DNA of 33,015 bases from Nitrospirales bacterium (GCA_029261255.1 JAJDBQ010000174.1:1-33015), one strand, 5' to 3'; counted from the first letter of the stretch, positions 1-8,189 are shown. Notes: generated from the sequence alone by a model not told the origin. Made by a program: numbers and translations.

Positions 1-176
1 GCTCCATGGGCACTGAGCCGAACTTCCATGCGCCAGTGTCATCCAAAAGCCCTCATGTGGCAAGGAGTCCCCCGCTTCCAGCGGGGAGCGCTTTCACCCA
101 CGGGCTTACGCCACGTGGTCCTCCGCGCTGGCTTTGATAGAGGCTCGGAGGACGCCTCCAGGCCTAGGATTCTCGA
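1..176 (+). ncRNA. Structured RNA, possibly 6S RNA (5' end cut by window edge)
   Basis: No protein is evident here, but the stretch folds well. CCCCGCT (70-76) pairs with AGCGGGG (80-86). CATGTGGC (54-61) pairs with GCCACGTG (110-117) around it. GTCCTCCG (118-125) pairs with CGGAGGAC (146-153). The segment CTGAGCCGA followed by a TTCCAT stretch near 12-29 resembles the conserved 5' side of the 6S central bubble, and GGGCTTACGCC near 102-112 resembles the 3' side (GGGTTACAGCC in E. coli). 6S RNA binds the sigma-70 RNA polymerase holoenzyme in stationary phase. The resemblance is by eye and the 5' closing strand would lie outside the window. It could be another structured RNA, and the strand is uncertain. 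Confidence 0.35.
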
Positions 177-213
177 ACTGAAAAAAGAATGCATGCCTTC
201 TTAAGAAGAAAGC

Positions 214-2328
214 TCAGGATTTCTGAGGAATGAAGATAAAATCGCCCAGACTTTCATGCCCGGCGAATTGGATAGGCCAATATGTGGGAATCTGCTCCAT
301 ATCATATCGTCCGGCCGCTTGCACAACACGAGTACGCACGGCCAAGAATAAACGTTCCGTTTCAAGGATCGTTTGATTTTCCGAGAGCACATTTAACAGC
401 GCCCCGGTGAACACGGAATGTCCACCTTGCCCAACGTCAAGAACCGGTTGCTCGCCGCCTGAAGTGAGTGCTGTACGCACGCGTTTTTTGGCCACGATTT
501 TCAGCATATCCATGCGAGCCTCGTCGGAAAGTCCTGGCCGCAATTTCGCTAAGCTTGATCGTGTCATCTTTCCCGCAAAACAGGAATCAGCAACAACCAA
601 AACGTGTTTCGCAGACATCAATTCCAGAAGATCTGTAATGCTGGGGGTCAAAATCCATTGGGAAGTGTCATCGACTTCAGCATCAACAGGGATCCAGTAG
701 CCGCGATCAATATCCTTTTCTAAATGCCCATGGCCTGCGTAATAGACAAGAAGGTTATCATTCTCTTTGAGACTCTTCCGGAAGTTGTTGAGCCCCTTCA
801 GGATATCGCGGCGCGTGGCATTTTTAAGAAAGGTCACCTTAAAGTCATACCGATTTTCAAGCACATCCGCGACCGCCTGAGCATCAGAGACCGCATTGTC
901 CAAAGGACTCCAATGTTGATAGCGGTTATTGCCAATCACTAATGCGTAGTAATTCCCAAAGACTGCCATATCGTCATCAGACACCTGAGGCACAGTGACC
1001 AGAGTCTTCCCAGCCACAAGTTTGATTTTTTGTGTGGCACGCTTATTTTGAATGTCTACAGCAAGAATTTGTATCAGCAGGTCATCTTGCACTCCCCGTA
1101 AGGGCGGAAAATCTAGCGTGAAGACACCAAGCTCATCCACTTGAACAGCACGCCCATTCATCGTCACAATTCGTAAGCCTGCTGGAGCAACAACACGGCC
1201 TGAAATTTGTCGTGACATCCCAACAGGAACAGAGATACTTTTGGGCCCGGCAACCACCTTGATCCCACGCATCACAGCAAGTGGCGGATCAATAATTTCA
1301 ATCGTTGGACCTTCAAAACCCAAATCCACAGCAGGACCCTTTTCCAAGGCTTGAGCTTGTTGAGTCGCTTCCTTTTCTAAAGAAGCTATCTGCTGATTCA
1401 GTTTTTGGACTTCTTGATCGCGCTTACTCACCACCATCTGTTGTTTTTTCAATTCCACACGAACAGCCTCAAGCTCCTTATCCATTTTCTTAGGCATCGG
1501 AGCTTGCTGAGACTTTGCCTGCTGCTGCATGCCGTCATATCGTGTTTGAAGGTCCAGTAACTTCTTTCGTTCGGCCTGAGCGTCAGAAGACCGCTGACGA
1601 AACTGTTGCCGCAATCCCGTCAGTTCTTGGGTAATCTCTTCGATGTGATCATGCAGTTGATGAATCTCGAGTTCTTTCGCACTCAGCGTCTTTTCCAATT
1701 CTTGAATGCGCTTTTTTGCTTCCTCATTCATCAGCATCGAGAGGTCTGATGCGTCCATACCAGAGGCTTTTGCATACCACTGTGAGGCCGTCGATGCATT
1801 TTTTTGTACACCCGATCCTGTTTCATATAATCGTCCAAGATTCATCGCGGCTTGGCGATGTCCTTGATCAGCAGCTTTCTGATACCACACAGCAGCAAGA
1901 GGATAGTCTGGTTTACCTTTAGGTCCTTTTTCATAAATGGTGCCCACATAATACTGGGCTTTGGCATCGCCCTCTTGAGCCGCATCGAGCCATAACTTCA
2001 GGGATGACTGATAATTTCCAGGATCAGAAATTGTGTACTCCCCACCACGAATGGCACAATCCTGAGCGGTCACTCGTGCAGGTCGACGAGCAGTCACATA
2101 GGTCACATTGCTCCCAAGACGCCTCAATTGACCAGGAAGTAAACAGTCGACAGTCACATACTCGTTTCTGCTCTCGCCTGCTACCTCACCTTGAGCCCCA
2201 TCGCCACTCGCCACTGAATCTCGTCCTGACGGACCCATACAGCCAGTGAGTAACCACATGCACAAAGTAGCGCAGGATAGAACGGATATAAGCCTCGTTG
2301 CAGAAACATTCTTGGCATCATTCATCAT
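214..2328 (-). CDS. Caspase-like (peptidase C14) lipoprotein with Sel1 repeats and coiled coil
   Basis: This 704-residue protein starts with a lipoprotein signal peptide; the lipobox is LTGC with Cys30. Residues about 108-190 hold two Sel1-type repeats (AQYYVGTIYEKG, AAMNLGRLYETG). Residues about 200-330 form a long Gln/Glu/Lys-rich coiled coil. A beta-rich stretch (340-440) leads into a caspase-fold domain starting at YALVIGNNRY (461-470). The catalytic pair is visible: His533 in YYAGHGH and Cys583 in VVADSCFAG. Bacterial caspase homologues cleave after basic or other defined residues and take part in signalling or cell death; the substrate here is unknown. A GGAGG ten bases before the first ATG supports the start. 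It lies divergent from the outer-membrane barrel gene. Domain assignment is firm; the biological role is not. Confidence 0.9.
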   Translation of the reverse strand: MMNDAKNVSATRLISVLSCATLCMWLLTGCMGPSGRDSVASGDGAQGEVAGESRNEYVTVDCLLPGQLRRLGSNVTYVTARRPARVTAQDCAIRGGEYTISDPGNYQSSLKLWLDAAQEGDAKAQYYVGTIYEKGPKGKPDYPLAAVWYQKAADQGHRQAAMNLGRLYETGSGVQKNASTASQWYAKASGMDASDLSMLMNEEAKKRIQELEKTLSAKELEIHQLHDHIEEITQELTGLRQQFRQRSSDAQAERKKLLDLQTRYDGMQQQAKSQQAPMPKKMDKELEAVRVELKKQQMVVSKRDQEVQKLNQQIASLEKEATQQAQALEKGPAVDLGFEGPTIEIIDPPLAVMRGIKVVAGPKSISVPVGMSRQISGRVVAPAGLRIVTMNGRAVQVDELGVFTLDFPPLRGVQDDLLIQILAVDIQNKRATQKIKLVAGKTLVTVPQVSDDDMAVFGNYYALVIGNNRYQHWSPLDNAVSDAQAVADVLENRYDFKVTFLKNATRRDILKGLNNFRKSLKENDNLLVYYAGHGHLEKDIDRGYWIPVDAEVDDTSQWILTPSITDLLELMSAKHVLVVADSCFAGKMTRSSLAKLRPGLSDEARMDMLKIVAKKRVRTALTSGGEQPVLDVGQGGHSVFTGALLNVLSENQTILETERLFLAVRTRVVQAAGRYDMEQIPTYWPIQFAGHESLGDFIFIPQKS

Positions 2329-2512
2329 CGCGACAATTCCTCCAGGTTGCGTCTGAAAAACCAGTCTACGTGTTATCGGTTAATCGATCAAGAAAGCCTT
2401 CCAGAATGGAATCCCTTAGCAAAAAAGAATGCGGATCTCATGCGATTGTCAAGAAAACCAGAAAGACAAGTCCATAAGTATTAACACGTAATCCTGGCAG
2501 GCCATTAATAGA

Positions 2513-2541
2513 TTGCGAAGAAATTCTAGAGACTTTATAAT
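2513..2541 (+). promoter_or_regulatory. Sigma-70-like promoter for the autotransporter-type gene
   Basis: TTGCGA (2513-2518) and a perfect TATAAT (2536-2541) are separated by 17 bases. They lie about 45 bases upstream of the chosen start at 2587 and point toward it. This is inferred from consensus match only. Confidence 0.55.
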
Positions 2542-2586
2542 CGGCAGTTTTTCAGAATTCCAAAATTGAATAAATGGAGGCAGAAA

Positions 2587-3897
2587 ATGAAGATGATGGG
2601 TAACGGGATGCGGATTGATAGATTACCACTATCAGGGAAGCCCACAACAAACCTGCAAGGTGAGCGATCAAAAACACTCATGCCAAATCGCTTCTGGCTC
2701 ATGTTAGGATTGATTGCGACGATCCTTTGGCTACCGACCAACGCATTTGCTGCCCGAACATTAGATCAAGCAATCAAAAGCCTTTTGGATAATGATTGTG
2801 CAAATCTAGCGGGAGGGGGAGGCAATAATGGCATCGGTCCTCAACTGAATGTGATTTGCAACATACCGAATGGTGGCTCTGATGGTGGTTCTGCAGGAGG
2901 TGGTACTGGATCGGCTCAATCATTGGGGGCCACGATTGAAAACCGGAGAAACGACCGACTTGAAGGAAAACAAACTGGAAATCAAGCGACCCTTAACTTA
3001 CCCAACGGTGTAGGCCTTTTTGTTTCAGGAAATGTCGAGGCCTTGGATAGAGAGCAAACGACATTTTCAGATGGATTTGATTCGACTGTCTTGGGCGCCA
3101 CCGTAGGAGCAGACTACCGGGTCACTGATCGGTTTTTAGCCGGAGGAGCGTTTAATTATGTCAATCGAGACGGGGACTTTGAAGGCGGCGGTGACTTCAC
3201 CACAGATTCTTACGGCCTTCTCGGTTATGCCTCTTTCATGCCAATCTCAGCCATGTTTCTCGACATTAGTTTGGGCTATACCAAGCATAATTATGAATTA
3301 GAAAGATCAGTGCTGTTTCTCGAAGACCCTACTGGCGGCGGCGGCGGGCCTACTCAAATCAGTGGAAAAGCCGACAGTGATTCTGATGGGCATGAAGTCT
3401 TTATTAGAGCTGTGTCAGGATATGATCACAATATTGAGAGTCCCATTGGAGCCATTACGGTTGGACCCCGGATAGGATTTAACTACTCTCAATTAACGAT
3501 AGATTCATACAAAGAAAGCGGCGGGAGCGGTTTGGCTCTTGAGTACGACGAACAATCCATACGCTCCCTTCAAAGCACGATTGGGGTTCAGGGATCGTTG
3601 GTCATCAATACGTCGTATGGAGTCTGGGTGCCGCAAGCCACGGCAGACTATATTCATGAGTTTGAAAATGATCAGCGGGACATTACCGTTCAATTCGTAG
3701 AAGATCAACGGCAAAATCCAACCAAATTTAGCTTTAATAATGATAAGCCCGATCGGAATTTCTTTAATTTTAGTGTCGGAACAGTCTTGGTTCTTCCCCA
3801 TGGGATCCAACCATTTTTTAATTTCCGCGTGATGGCTGGCCACAGTCAATTCGATAATTATGCAGGAACGATTGGGGTGAGGATCGAAGGCAGTTAA
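2587..3897 (+). CDS. Autotransporter-domain outer-membrane beta-barrel protein
   Basis: The product has 436 residues from ATG 2587, which sits six bases after GGAGG (2576-2580); an earlier in-frame ATG at 2566 lacks such a site. An extended basic N-region precedes a hydrophobic signal core ending in NAFA, then the mature chain starts with ARTL. A Gly-rich linker follows (about residues 78-120). From about residue 140 to the end there are alternating amphipathic strands such as GATVGADYRVTDRFLAGGAFNY and a C-terminal strand ending in IGVRIEGS, as in the autotransporter barrel superfamily. There is no large passenger domain, so it is more likely a stand-alone barrel or porin-like protein than a classical autotransporter. 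It has its own promoter and terminator. The exact function is unknown. Confidence 0.8.
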   Translation: MKMMGNGMRIDRLPLSGKPTTNLQGERSKTLMPNRFWLMLGLIATILWLPTNAFAARTLDQAIKSLLDNDCANLAGGGGNNGIGPQLNVICNIPNGGSDGGSAGGGTGSAQSLGATIENRRNDRLEGKQTGNQATLNLPNGVGLFVSGNVEALDREQTTFSDGFDSTVLGATVGADYRVTDRFLAGGAFNYVNRDGDFEGGGDFTTDSYGLLGYASFMPISAMFLDISLGYTKHNYELERSVLFLEDPTGGGGGPTQISGKADSDSDGHEVFIRAVSGYDHNIESPIGAITVGPRIGFNYSQLTIDSYKESGGSGLALEYDEQSIRSLQSTIGVQGSLVINTSYGVWVPQATADYIHEFENDQRDITVQFVEDQRQNPTKFSFNNDKPDRNFFNFSVGTVLVLPHGIQPFFNFRVMAGHSQFDNYAGTIGVRIEGS

Positions 3898-3930
3898 AAA
3901 CTAAAGCAGAAGCACACCAGAGTAAAAAAA

Positions 3931-3962
3931 GGCAGCAAGCCTACAGGCTTGCTGCCTTTTTT
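3931..3962. terminator. Bidirectional Rho-independent terminator
   Basis: GGCAGCAAGCC and GGCTTGCTGCC form an 11-bp stem with a TACA loop. A T-run follows on the plus strand (3957-3962) and an A-run precedes it (3924-3930), giving a T-run on the minus strand too. It serves the barrel gene and, from the other side, the ion-channel gene. Confidence 0.92.
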
Positions 3963-4008
3963 GTTCTCGAACATTTCTGACCGTTCAACGTATCGCTCCT
4001 GAAATACT

Positions 4009-4878
4009 TTATGACGATCGCTCTAAACGTTCCTCTAACCGCTTCAGTGCTTTTTGGGTATCTCGCAAGTCTTTAAGTATTTCTTTTTGTGTCACAGGAC
4101 CTTGAAGTTCTGCCAGTCGTTCGGCTTTTGCTTCATCCAAATTATTGATCACGACCGCAATGAATAAATTGACGACCACAAATGTGCCCAATATCACAAA
4201 GCTCACAAAATAGATCCAAGACAAATAATGAAACTCCATCGCCGTATACATCACATCGGTCCAATCTTCCAGTGTCACGACACGAAAGAGAGTCAGCAAT
4301 GATATGCCTAATGATCGCCAATGCGTCGGATCATGTTCATGGAACAATTGATATCCTGTGATGGCATAGATATAAAAAATCATGCCCATCAAGGTCATCA
4401 CATGCAACATACTGGGAATGGATCTCACCAATGTCGCGACAATTAAGCGCAGCTCTGGAATCGTAGAGACAAGTCTGACCACTCGCAACAGTCTCGCTAA
4501 GCGCGCGATCATGGCAAACTCGCCTGTAGCAGGGATTAACGAAAACACGATCACAGAGAAGTCAAACACATTCCAGCCATCTCGAAAATACCGCCCCACC
4601 TGAGGAGCCACAGCAATCATCTTGAGTGCGGCTTCCAGAATAAAAACCCCTAGAATCAGGTGATTCCCAAAATGCATGAGAGTCCCGTACTCCGCCACCA
4701 GAGACGGGGACGTTTCCATGCCCAAAATGACCCCATTGACCAGGATGAACGCGATGATCACGCGCTCAAACCATGAGGCACTTACAATCTGATGCACTCG
4801 ATTTTTCATCGTGAAAAACTCACAGACTCGTGGCACGCTCTCGTCTTCAAGGGAAAGTGAGAGCGAGCTCCGATTCAA
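4009..4878 (-). CDS. Voltage-gated cation channel, single six-helix domain (Ion_trans, NaChBac-like)
   Basis: The protein has the S1-S6 plan of a bacterial one-domain voltage-gated channel that assembles as a tetramer. The S4 voltage sensor shows four arginines at three-residue spacing (Arg126, 129, 132, 135). The pore loop contains TLEDW (202-206), comparable with the TLESW sodium-selectivity filter of NaChBac. S6 ends near residue 246 and is followed by a C-terminal coiled coil (about 262-289), which in the family stabilises the tetramer. The Ser-to-Asp difference in the filter may change selectivity. The longest reading starts at TTG 4878; ATG 4809 (24th codon) is an alternative, and neither has a clear Shine-Dalgarno. 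The physiological role is not shown by context. Confidence 0.88.
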   Translation of the reverse strand: MNRSSLSLSLEDESVPRVCEFFTMKNRVHQIVSASWFERVIIAFILVNGVILGMETSPSLVAEYGTLMHFGNHLILGVFILEAALKMIAVAPQVGRYFRDGWNVFDFSVIVFSLIPATGEFAMIARLARLLRVVRLVSTIPELRLIVATLVRSIPSMLHVMTLMGMIFYIYAITGYQLFHEHDPTHWRSLGISLLTLFRVVTLEDWTDVMYTAMEFHYLSWIYFVSFVILGTFVVVNLFIAVVINNLDEAKAERLAELQGPVTQKEILKDLRDTQKALKRLEERLERSS

Positions 4879-4943
4879 CTATGTGTCAATAGAAGAAAAA
4901 CAAACAGGCGAGGGAAAGCAGTAGCACAACTCCTCGGGGAGCA

Positions 4944-5381
4944 TCAACTCCCCGATGCTTGAAGATAGCCTCTGAGAAGATCTCGGCGAGCCACAATGCC
5001 TATCAGGCTGCCCTTATTATCCAAAACCGGAACGCGGATCAGATGATTGTTCTGCAACACATCGACCAACGTCATCACGTCAGTATCTTTTGTGACTGAA
5101 ATAGGATTGGCAGTCAAAATCTCTCCTGCCATGACCTCTTCCAATTTTTTACCTTTTCGAAGCGCCCCGAGCAAATCAAATTCAGAGACAATGCCGACAA
5201 GTTTGTTCTGATCATCGACGATTGGCACAGACCCAAAGCCGTCCATCATATATGACGCCAATTGTTCAGCACCGGTGTCTTTCGTGGCACTTTGTACCTG
5301 CATTTCCATAATTGTGCCGACGGTTAAATGCCCAAATTTACTCTCTCGTAATGCAGTTCTTCCTTCAGCTACGGCATTCAT
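4944..5381 (-). CDS. CBS-domain pair protein
   Basis: This is a 145-residue protein made almost entirely of two CBS motifs, about residues 22-78 (TVGTIMEMQV... IVDDQNKLVGIVSEFDLL) and 84-142 (VMAGEILTANPISV... VLDNKGSLIGIVARRDLL). CBS pairs bind adenine nucleotides or related ligands and act as regulatory modules; a stand-alone pair has no predictable catalytic job. AGGAGG seven bases before the ATG supports the start. It lies upstream of the ion-channel gene on the same strand with a 65-base gap, so co-transcription is possible. Confidence 0.88.
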   Translation of the reverse strand: MNAVAEGRTALRESKFGHLTVGTIMEMQVQSATKDTGAEQLASYMMDGFGSVPIVDDQNKLVGIVSEFDLLGALRKGKKLEEVMAGEILTANPISVTKDTDVMTLVDVLQNNHLIRVPVLDNKGSLIGIVARRDLLRGYLQASGS

Positions 5382-5459
5382 TCCTGACCTCCTGACTAGT
5401 CGATAAAATCACCCTCGCGAATCACGCAAGGAATTGCCTATCATTGGAATCTACGAGCC

Positions 5460-6371
5460 TCAAAACACAGATGATTGTTCGAGGCGAGATTCTATAAGTA
5501 GATCGGATTCTATCGACCGTAACTTGAGATCGTGCCACAACTGCTCATCCCACGCAGCACGAGGAATTAACCCCACAATCTCGCTTTCTAGAACTTCTAT
5601 TTCATAGCGCTGTGCCTCTCGCTTTACCGCTGCAAAGACCGAACGCAGAGAAGTTTCTCGATAATCCGTCAGGTTCATGGACACTTGCACCAGCTGTCGA
5701 GAAATCAGAGGAACGCCCATGGCCTTCACCGCCGATAACCCGCCACTAGAAGTCCTGATCGTTTTGGCAATTGTATTAGCCACTACGAGATCATCACTCT
5801 GCAGCACAAGATTAAACGCAATCAGAAAAAACCTGGCTCCCACAGCAATGGCCCCGGCAGTGGGATGAATGGTTGGAGGACCATAATCAGGCTTCCATTC
5901 ATGTACTGTCTCCATACGCTTAGCTAAGGCCTCCAAGCTTCCTTTTCTGACAATCTCTAGCTTCGCCCTTGAGGGCACCTTTCCAGCCTCTTCATACAAA
6001 AAGACCGGAATCTGAAGCTCTTGGCCAATTCGAGCAGCGAGTTCGCTGGCATACCTAGCGCAATCTTCCATAGTGACTCCTTCTATAGGGATCCATGGCA
6101 CCACATCGACCGCCCCAATTCGTGGATGCTCACCTTGATGCTGCCCGATATTAATAAGCTGCTGGGCCTGTTGAACCAAAGCAAAGAGTGCCATCCCCAT
6201 GGCTTCTGGCTCACCAACTATCGTAAACACCGAGCGATGGTGGTCCGGATCAACATGAACATCCAGTACAGCCACGTTTGGAATACGTTCAAGGTTGGCC
6301 AGCAACTTGGAGATCACAACCTGATCTCGCCCTTCACTAATATTAGGCACACTTTCAACTAATTGCCGCAT
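5460..6371 (-). CDS. ftcD: Glutamate formimidoyltransferase (formiminotransferase domain only)
   Basis: The sequence matches the N-terminal formiminotransferase half of FTCD: it opens with LVESVPNISEGRD and contains VDPDHHRSVFTIVG, GEHPRIGAVDVVPWIP and VPVFLYEEAG-like segments. The family enzyme (EC 2.1.2.5) moves a formimino group from formiminoglutamate to tetrahydrofolate, and some members instead use 5-formyl-tetrahydrofolate. At about 303 residues it contains no cyclodeaminase domain. I chose ATG 6371 because GAGGAAG lies at good spacing; the GTG two codons earlier is too close to it. No histidine-degradation genes lie nearby, so a folate-repair role is plausible but inferred. Confidence 0.9.
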   Translation of the reverse strand: MRQLVESVPNISEGRDQVVISKLLANLERIPNVAVLDVHVDPDHHRSVFTIVGEPEAMGMALFALVQQAQQLINIGQHQGEHPRIGAVDVVPWIPIEGVTMEDCARYASELAARIGQELQIPVFLYEEAGKVPSRAKLEIVRKGSLEALAKRMETVHEWKPDYGPPTIHPTAGAIAVGARFFLIAFNLVLQSDDLVVANTIAKTIRTSSGGLSAVKAMGVPLISRQLVQVSMNLTDYRETSLRSVFAAVKREAQRYEIEVLESEIVGLIPRAAWDEQLWHDLKLRSIESDLLIESRLEQSSVF

Positions 6372-6438
6372 TATCACTTCCTCTACGGTTTGGGTTCCTC
6401 TTGACCCATGAATTCCTTGACACCCCTAAAAATCGCAT

Positions 6439-6466
6439 ATTATAGTCGAACTCACTGATTTCAAAG
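6439..6466 (-). promoter_or_regulatory. Candidate promoter for ftcD
   Basis: On the minus strand there is a perfect TATAAT (6444-6439), about 68 bases before the ATG. The -35 region is poor: TTGAAA lies only 14 bases upstream. It faces away from the promoter of the DsrE-like gene. Confidence 0.35.
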
Positions 6467-6515
6467 GGTTTCCTAGAAGAACTCATGAAAACATCATAAA
6501 TAGGAACGGTGAACC

Positions 6516-6524
6516 TGCTATAAT
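6516..6524 (+). promoter_or_regulatory. Extended -10 promoter for the DsrE-like gene
   Basis: TGCTATAAT combines a perfect -10 hexamer with the TGn extension, about 75 bases before the ATG at 6600. No good -35 box is visible, as is usual for extended -10 promoters. Confidence 0.5.
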
Positions 6525-6599
6525 TCTGTCACATATTCCGCGGAATAGAGACTCTATCTAAGGATATAAACAATTCTCTCCCAGACAAAGGGGACTCCC

Positions 6600-7130
6600 A
6601 TGAATGCCACACAAGTTGAGCCCACAGCAGCACTCGCAGATTTAAAAAAAAAGAAACCAGATAGTGTCACCATCGTCTGTCTCAGCGGCGACATGGATAA
6701 AGCTATGGCGGCGTTCATTATTGCCACCGGGGCCGCAGCCATGGGAATGAAAGTCACGATGTTTTTCACATTTTGGGGATTAAATATCATTCGGAAACCC
6801 GAATCGACCAGCTCTGCCAAAGACTGGATGCGCCGCGCCTTTGGCTGGATTAACAAGGGTGGGGCGGAGAACCTTCCTCTATCCCGGTTCCATTTCGGAG
6901 GACTCGGTTCCTCCATGATGAAAACGGTCATGAGCAATAACCGTATGCCAGGTATAGCCGAACTTCTAGAAACCGCTCAAGACCTGGATGTGAAACTGAT
7001 TGCCTGTACCACTACATTAGGGATGTTGGGCATACCAAAAGATTCGCTGATTGATGGTGTCGACGAACTAGCCGGCGTCAGCACTTATCTGGCTGAAGCC
7101 CGTCATGGATCAGTCAACTTATTTATTTAA
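6600..7130 (+). CDS. DsrE/DsrF/DrsH-like family protein
   Basis: This 176-residue protein has the DsrE fold pattern: a first strand VTIVCLSGDMDKAMAAFIIA, then GAAAMGMKVTMFFTFWG, and a late segment VKLIACTTTLGMLGI with Cys136 at the place of the conserved cysteine in many DsrE-type sulfur carriers; Cys27 is also present. Such proteins are thought to relay persulfide sulfur together with TusA-like partners. A TusA-like gene follows 34 bases downstream, which fits that idea. AAAGGGGA upstream of the ATG supports the start. Family is clear; the sulfur donor and acceptor are not. Confidence 0.85.
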   Translation: MNATQVEPTAALADLKKKKPDSVTIVCLSGDMDKAMAAFIIATGAAAMGMKVTMFFTFWGLNIIRKPESTSSAKDWMRRAFGWINKGGAENLPLSRFHFGGLGSSMMKTVMSNNRMPGIAELLETAQDLDVKLIACTTTLGMLGIPKDSLIDGVDELAGVSTYLAEARHGSVNLFI

Positions 7131-7164
7131 TCGAACCCTAGAATCAAAGAGAGAAGGACTTACC

Positions 7165-7407
7165 ATGATACCAGCCGATGTCAAACTCGATACACTCGGG
7201 TATTTTTGTCCCATGCCAATAATCTTGACCTCAAAGAAAATCAAAGAACTCGTCCCTGGCCAAGTTCTTGAGGTCGCCTCAGATGATGAAGGCATAAAAA
7301 AAGATATGCCTGCCTGGTGTGAAACAACCGGCCATGGGTGGGTCGGCTTAGAAGAAGAACCTGGAGAGGACAAAACTATTTACAAGGCCTATGTCAAAAA
7401 ATCCTGA
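7165..7407 (+). CDS. TusA-like sulfurtransferase/sulfur carrier
   Basis: The 80-residue product has the TusA/SirA signature: LDTLGYFCPMPIILTSKKIK with Cys15 in the CPMP motif, which carries a persulfide in this family, then GQVLEVASDDEGIKKDMPAWC and a final beta strand. The start at ATG 7165 is preferred because AGAAGGA lies six bases upstream; a reading from 7105 would overlap the upstream DsrE-like gene by 26 bases. It forms a two-gene unit with that DsrE-like gene and is followed by a strong terminator. Likely role: sulfur relay in tRNA thiolation, cofactor synthesis or sulfur metabolism (inferred). Confidence 0.88.
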   Translation: MIPADVKLDTLGYFCPMPIILTSKKIKELVPGQVLEVASDDEGIKKDMPAWCETTGHGWVGLEEEPGEDKTIYKAYVKKS

Positions 7408-7433
7408 AGAGTAATTTTATATATCGCCAGAAT

Positions 7434-7465
7434 GGCCGTTAGTGCGTCTGTACTAACGGCCTTTT
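7434..7465 (+). terminator. Rho-independent terminator after the TusA-like gene
   Basis: GGCCGTTAGT (7434-7443) and ACTAACGGCC (7452-7461) form a perfect 10-bp stem with an eight-base loop, followed by TTTT. It begins 27 bases after the TusA-like stop codon and argues against a start at 7432 for the next gene. Confidence 0.9.
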
Positions 7466-7476
7466 CTTTGAACACC

Positions 7477-8133
7477 ATGAGCAACTATTCATTATCCGAC
7501 GTAGCCATAGAGACCTGGGTGCAAGGCGGGCCAATGAGCCTTACAGACCTTCTCGGCTCCGTGGTCTTAGTAGATGTGTTTCAGGTGAATTGCCCTGGGT
7601 GTTTTCTGTACGCGTTGCCCAAAGCAATCCAATTACATGAACACTATCATGATAAAGGCCTGAAAATTATTGGCCTCGCAACAGCTTTTGAAGATTACGA
7701 CAAAAACACCTTGGGGAATTTAGAACGATTGCTCGAAACTGGCGAAGTAATAGGAGAAACACTTAAAGCCTTAACGCATCAAGGAATGCTGACTGATGGC
7801 AAGCTTGAATGGCGCCTGCCATTCCCAGTCGGCATGGATCGCGTGAGACCGGAAACCGAAGCACTGACACAAGAGAGAATAATTGGGTATACCCGCAACT
7901 GCCTACCAGGATTTGATGGACTATCTGAGGAGAGGAAGCTAACAGCACTCAATCAAATCAGAAATTACTTACAACAGAAAACCATGAAGGCCGAAACCTT
8001 TGAACGCTTCGCTCTCCAAGGCACCCCCTCCTCAATCCTCTTCGACCGAAAAGGCCATCTACAAAATGTGGCCTTTGGTCAATCAGAAAACCAACAATCT
8101 TTGATTGAACAATGTCTCAAATCAACAGAGTAA
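7477..8133 (+). CDS. Thioredoxin-fold (TlpA/peroxiredoxin-like) protein
   Basis: The product has about 218 residues from ATG 7477. It shows a thioredoxin-like beginning, VVLVDVFQVNCPGCFLYALPK, with CPGC at residues 39-42 in place of the usual CPxC active site, then GLKIIGLATAFEDYD, and a late ALQGTPSSILFDRKG segment that carries the cis-proline loop. An insertion of about 80 residues between these parts is longer than in plain TlpA. There is no signal peptide, so it is probably cytoplasmic. A longer reading from 7432 would start inside the stem of the upstream terminator and is rejected. No clear Shine-Dalgarno precedes 7477. Substrate unknown; the nearby sulfur-carrier genes suggest thiol chemistry. 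Confidence 0.75.
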   Translation: MSNYSLSDVAIETWVQGGPMSLTDLLGSVVLVDVFQVNCPGCFLYALPKAIQLHEHYHDKGLKIIGLATAFEDYDKNTLGNLERLLETGEVIGETLKALTHQGMLTDGKLEWRLPFPVGMDRVRPETEALTQERIIGYTRNCLPGFDGLSEERKLTALNQIRNYLQQKTMKAETFERFALQGTPSSILFDRKGHLQNVAFGQSENQQSLIEQCLKSTE

Positions 8134-8189
8134 TATTTTTAGAAGCATTTCCCTAAAAAGCTGGCTTCATGACTACATACTCTTCTTAT

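Noticed and set aside
3505-3849. Open frame of 114 codons antisense to the outer-membrane barrel gene
   Set aside because: Shadow of the barrel gene; no ribosome binding site and no recognisable motif.
6554-6937. Open frame of 127 codons antisense to the DsrE-like gene
   Set aside because: Shadow frame; the sense-strand gene has a clear family pattern.
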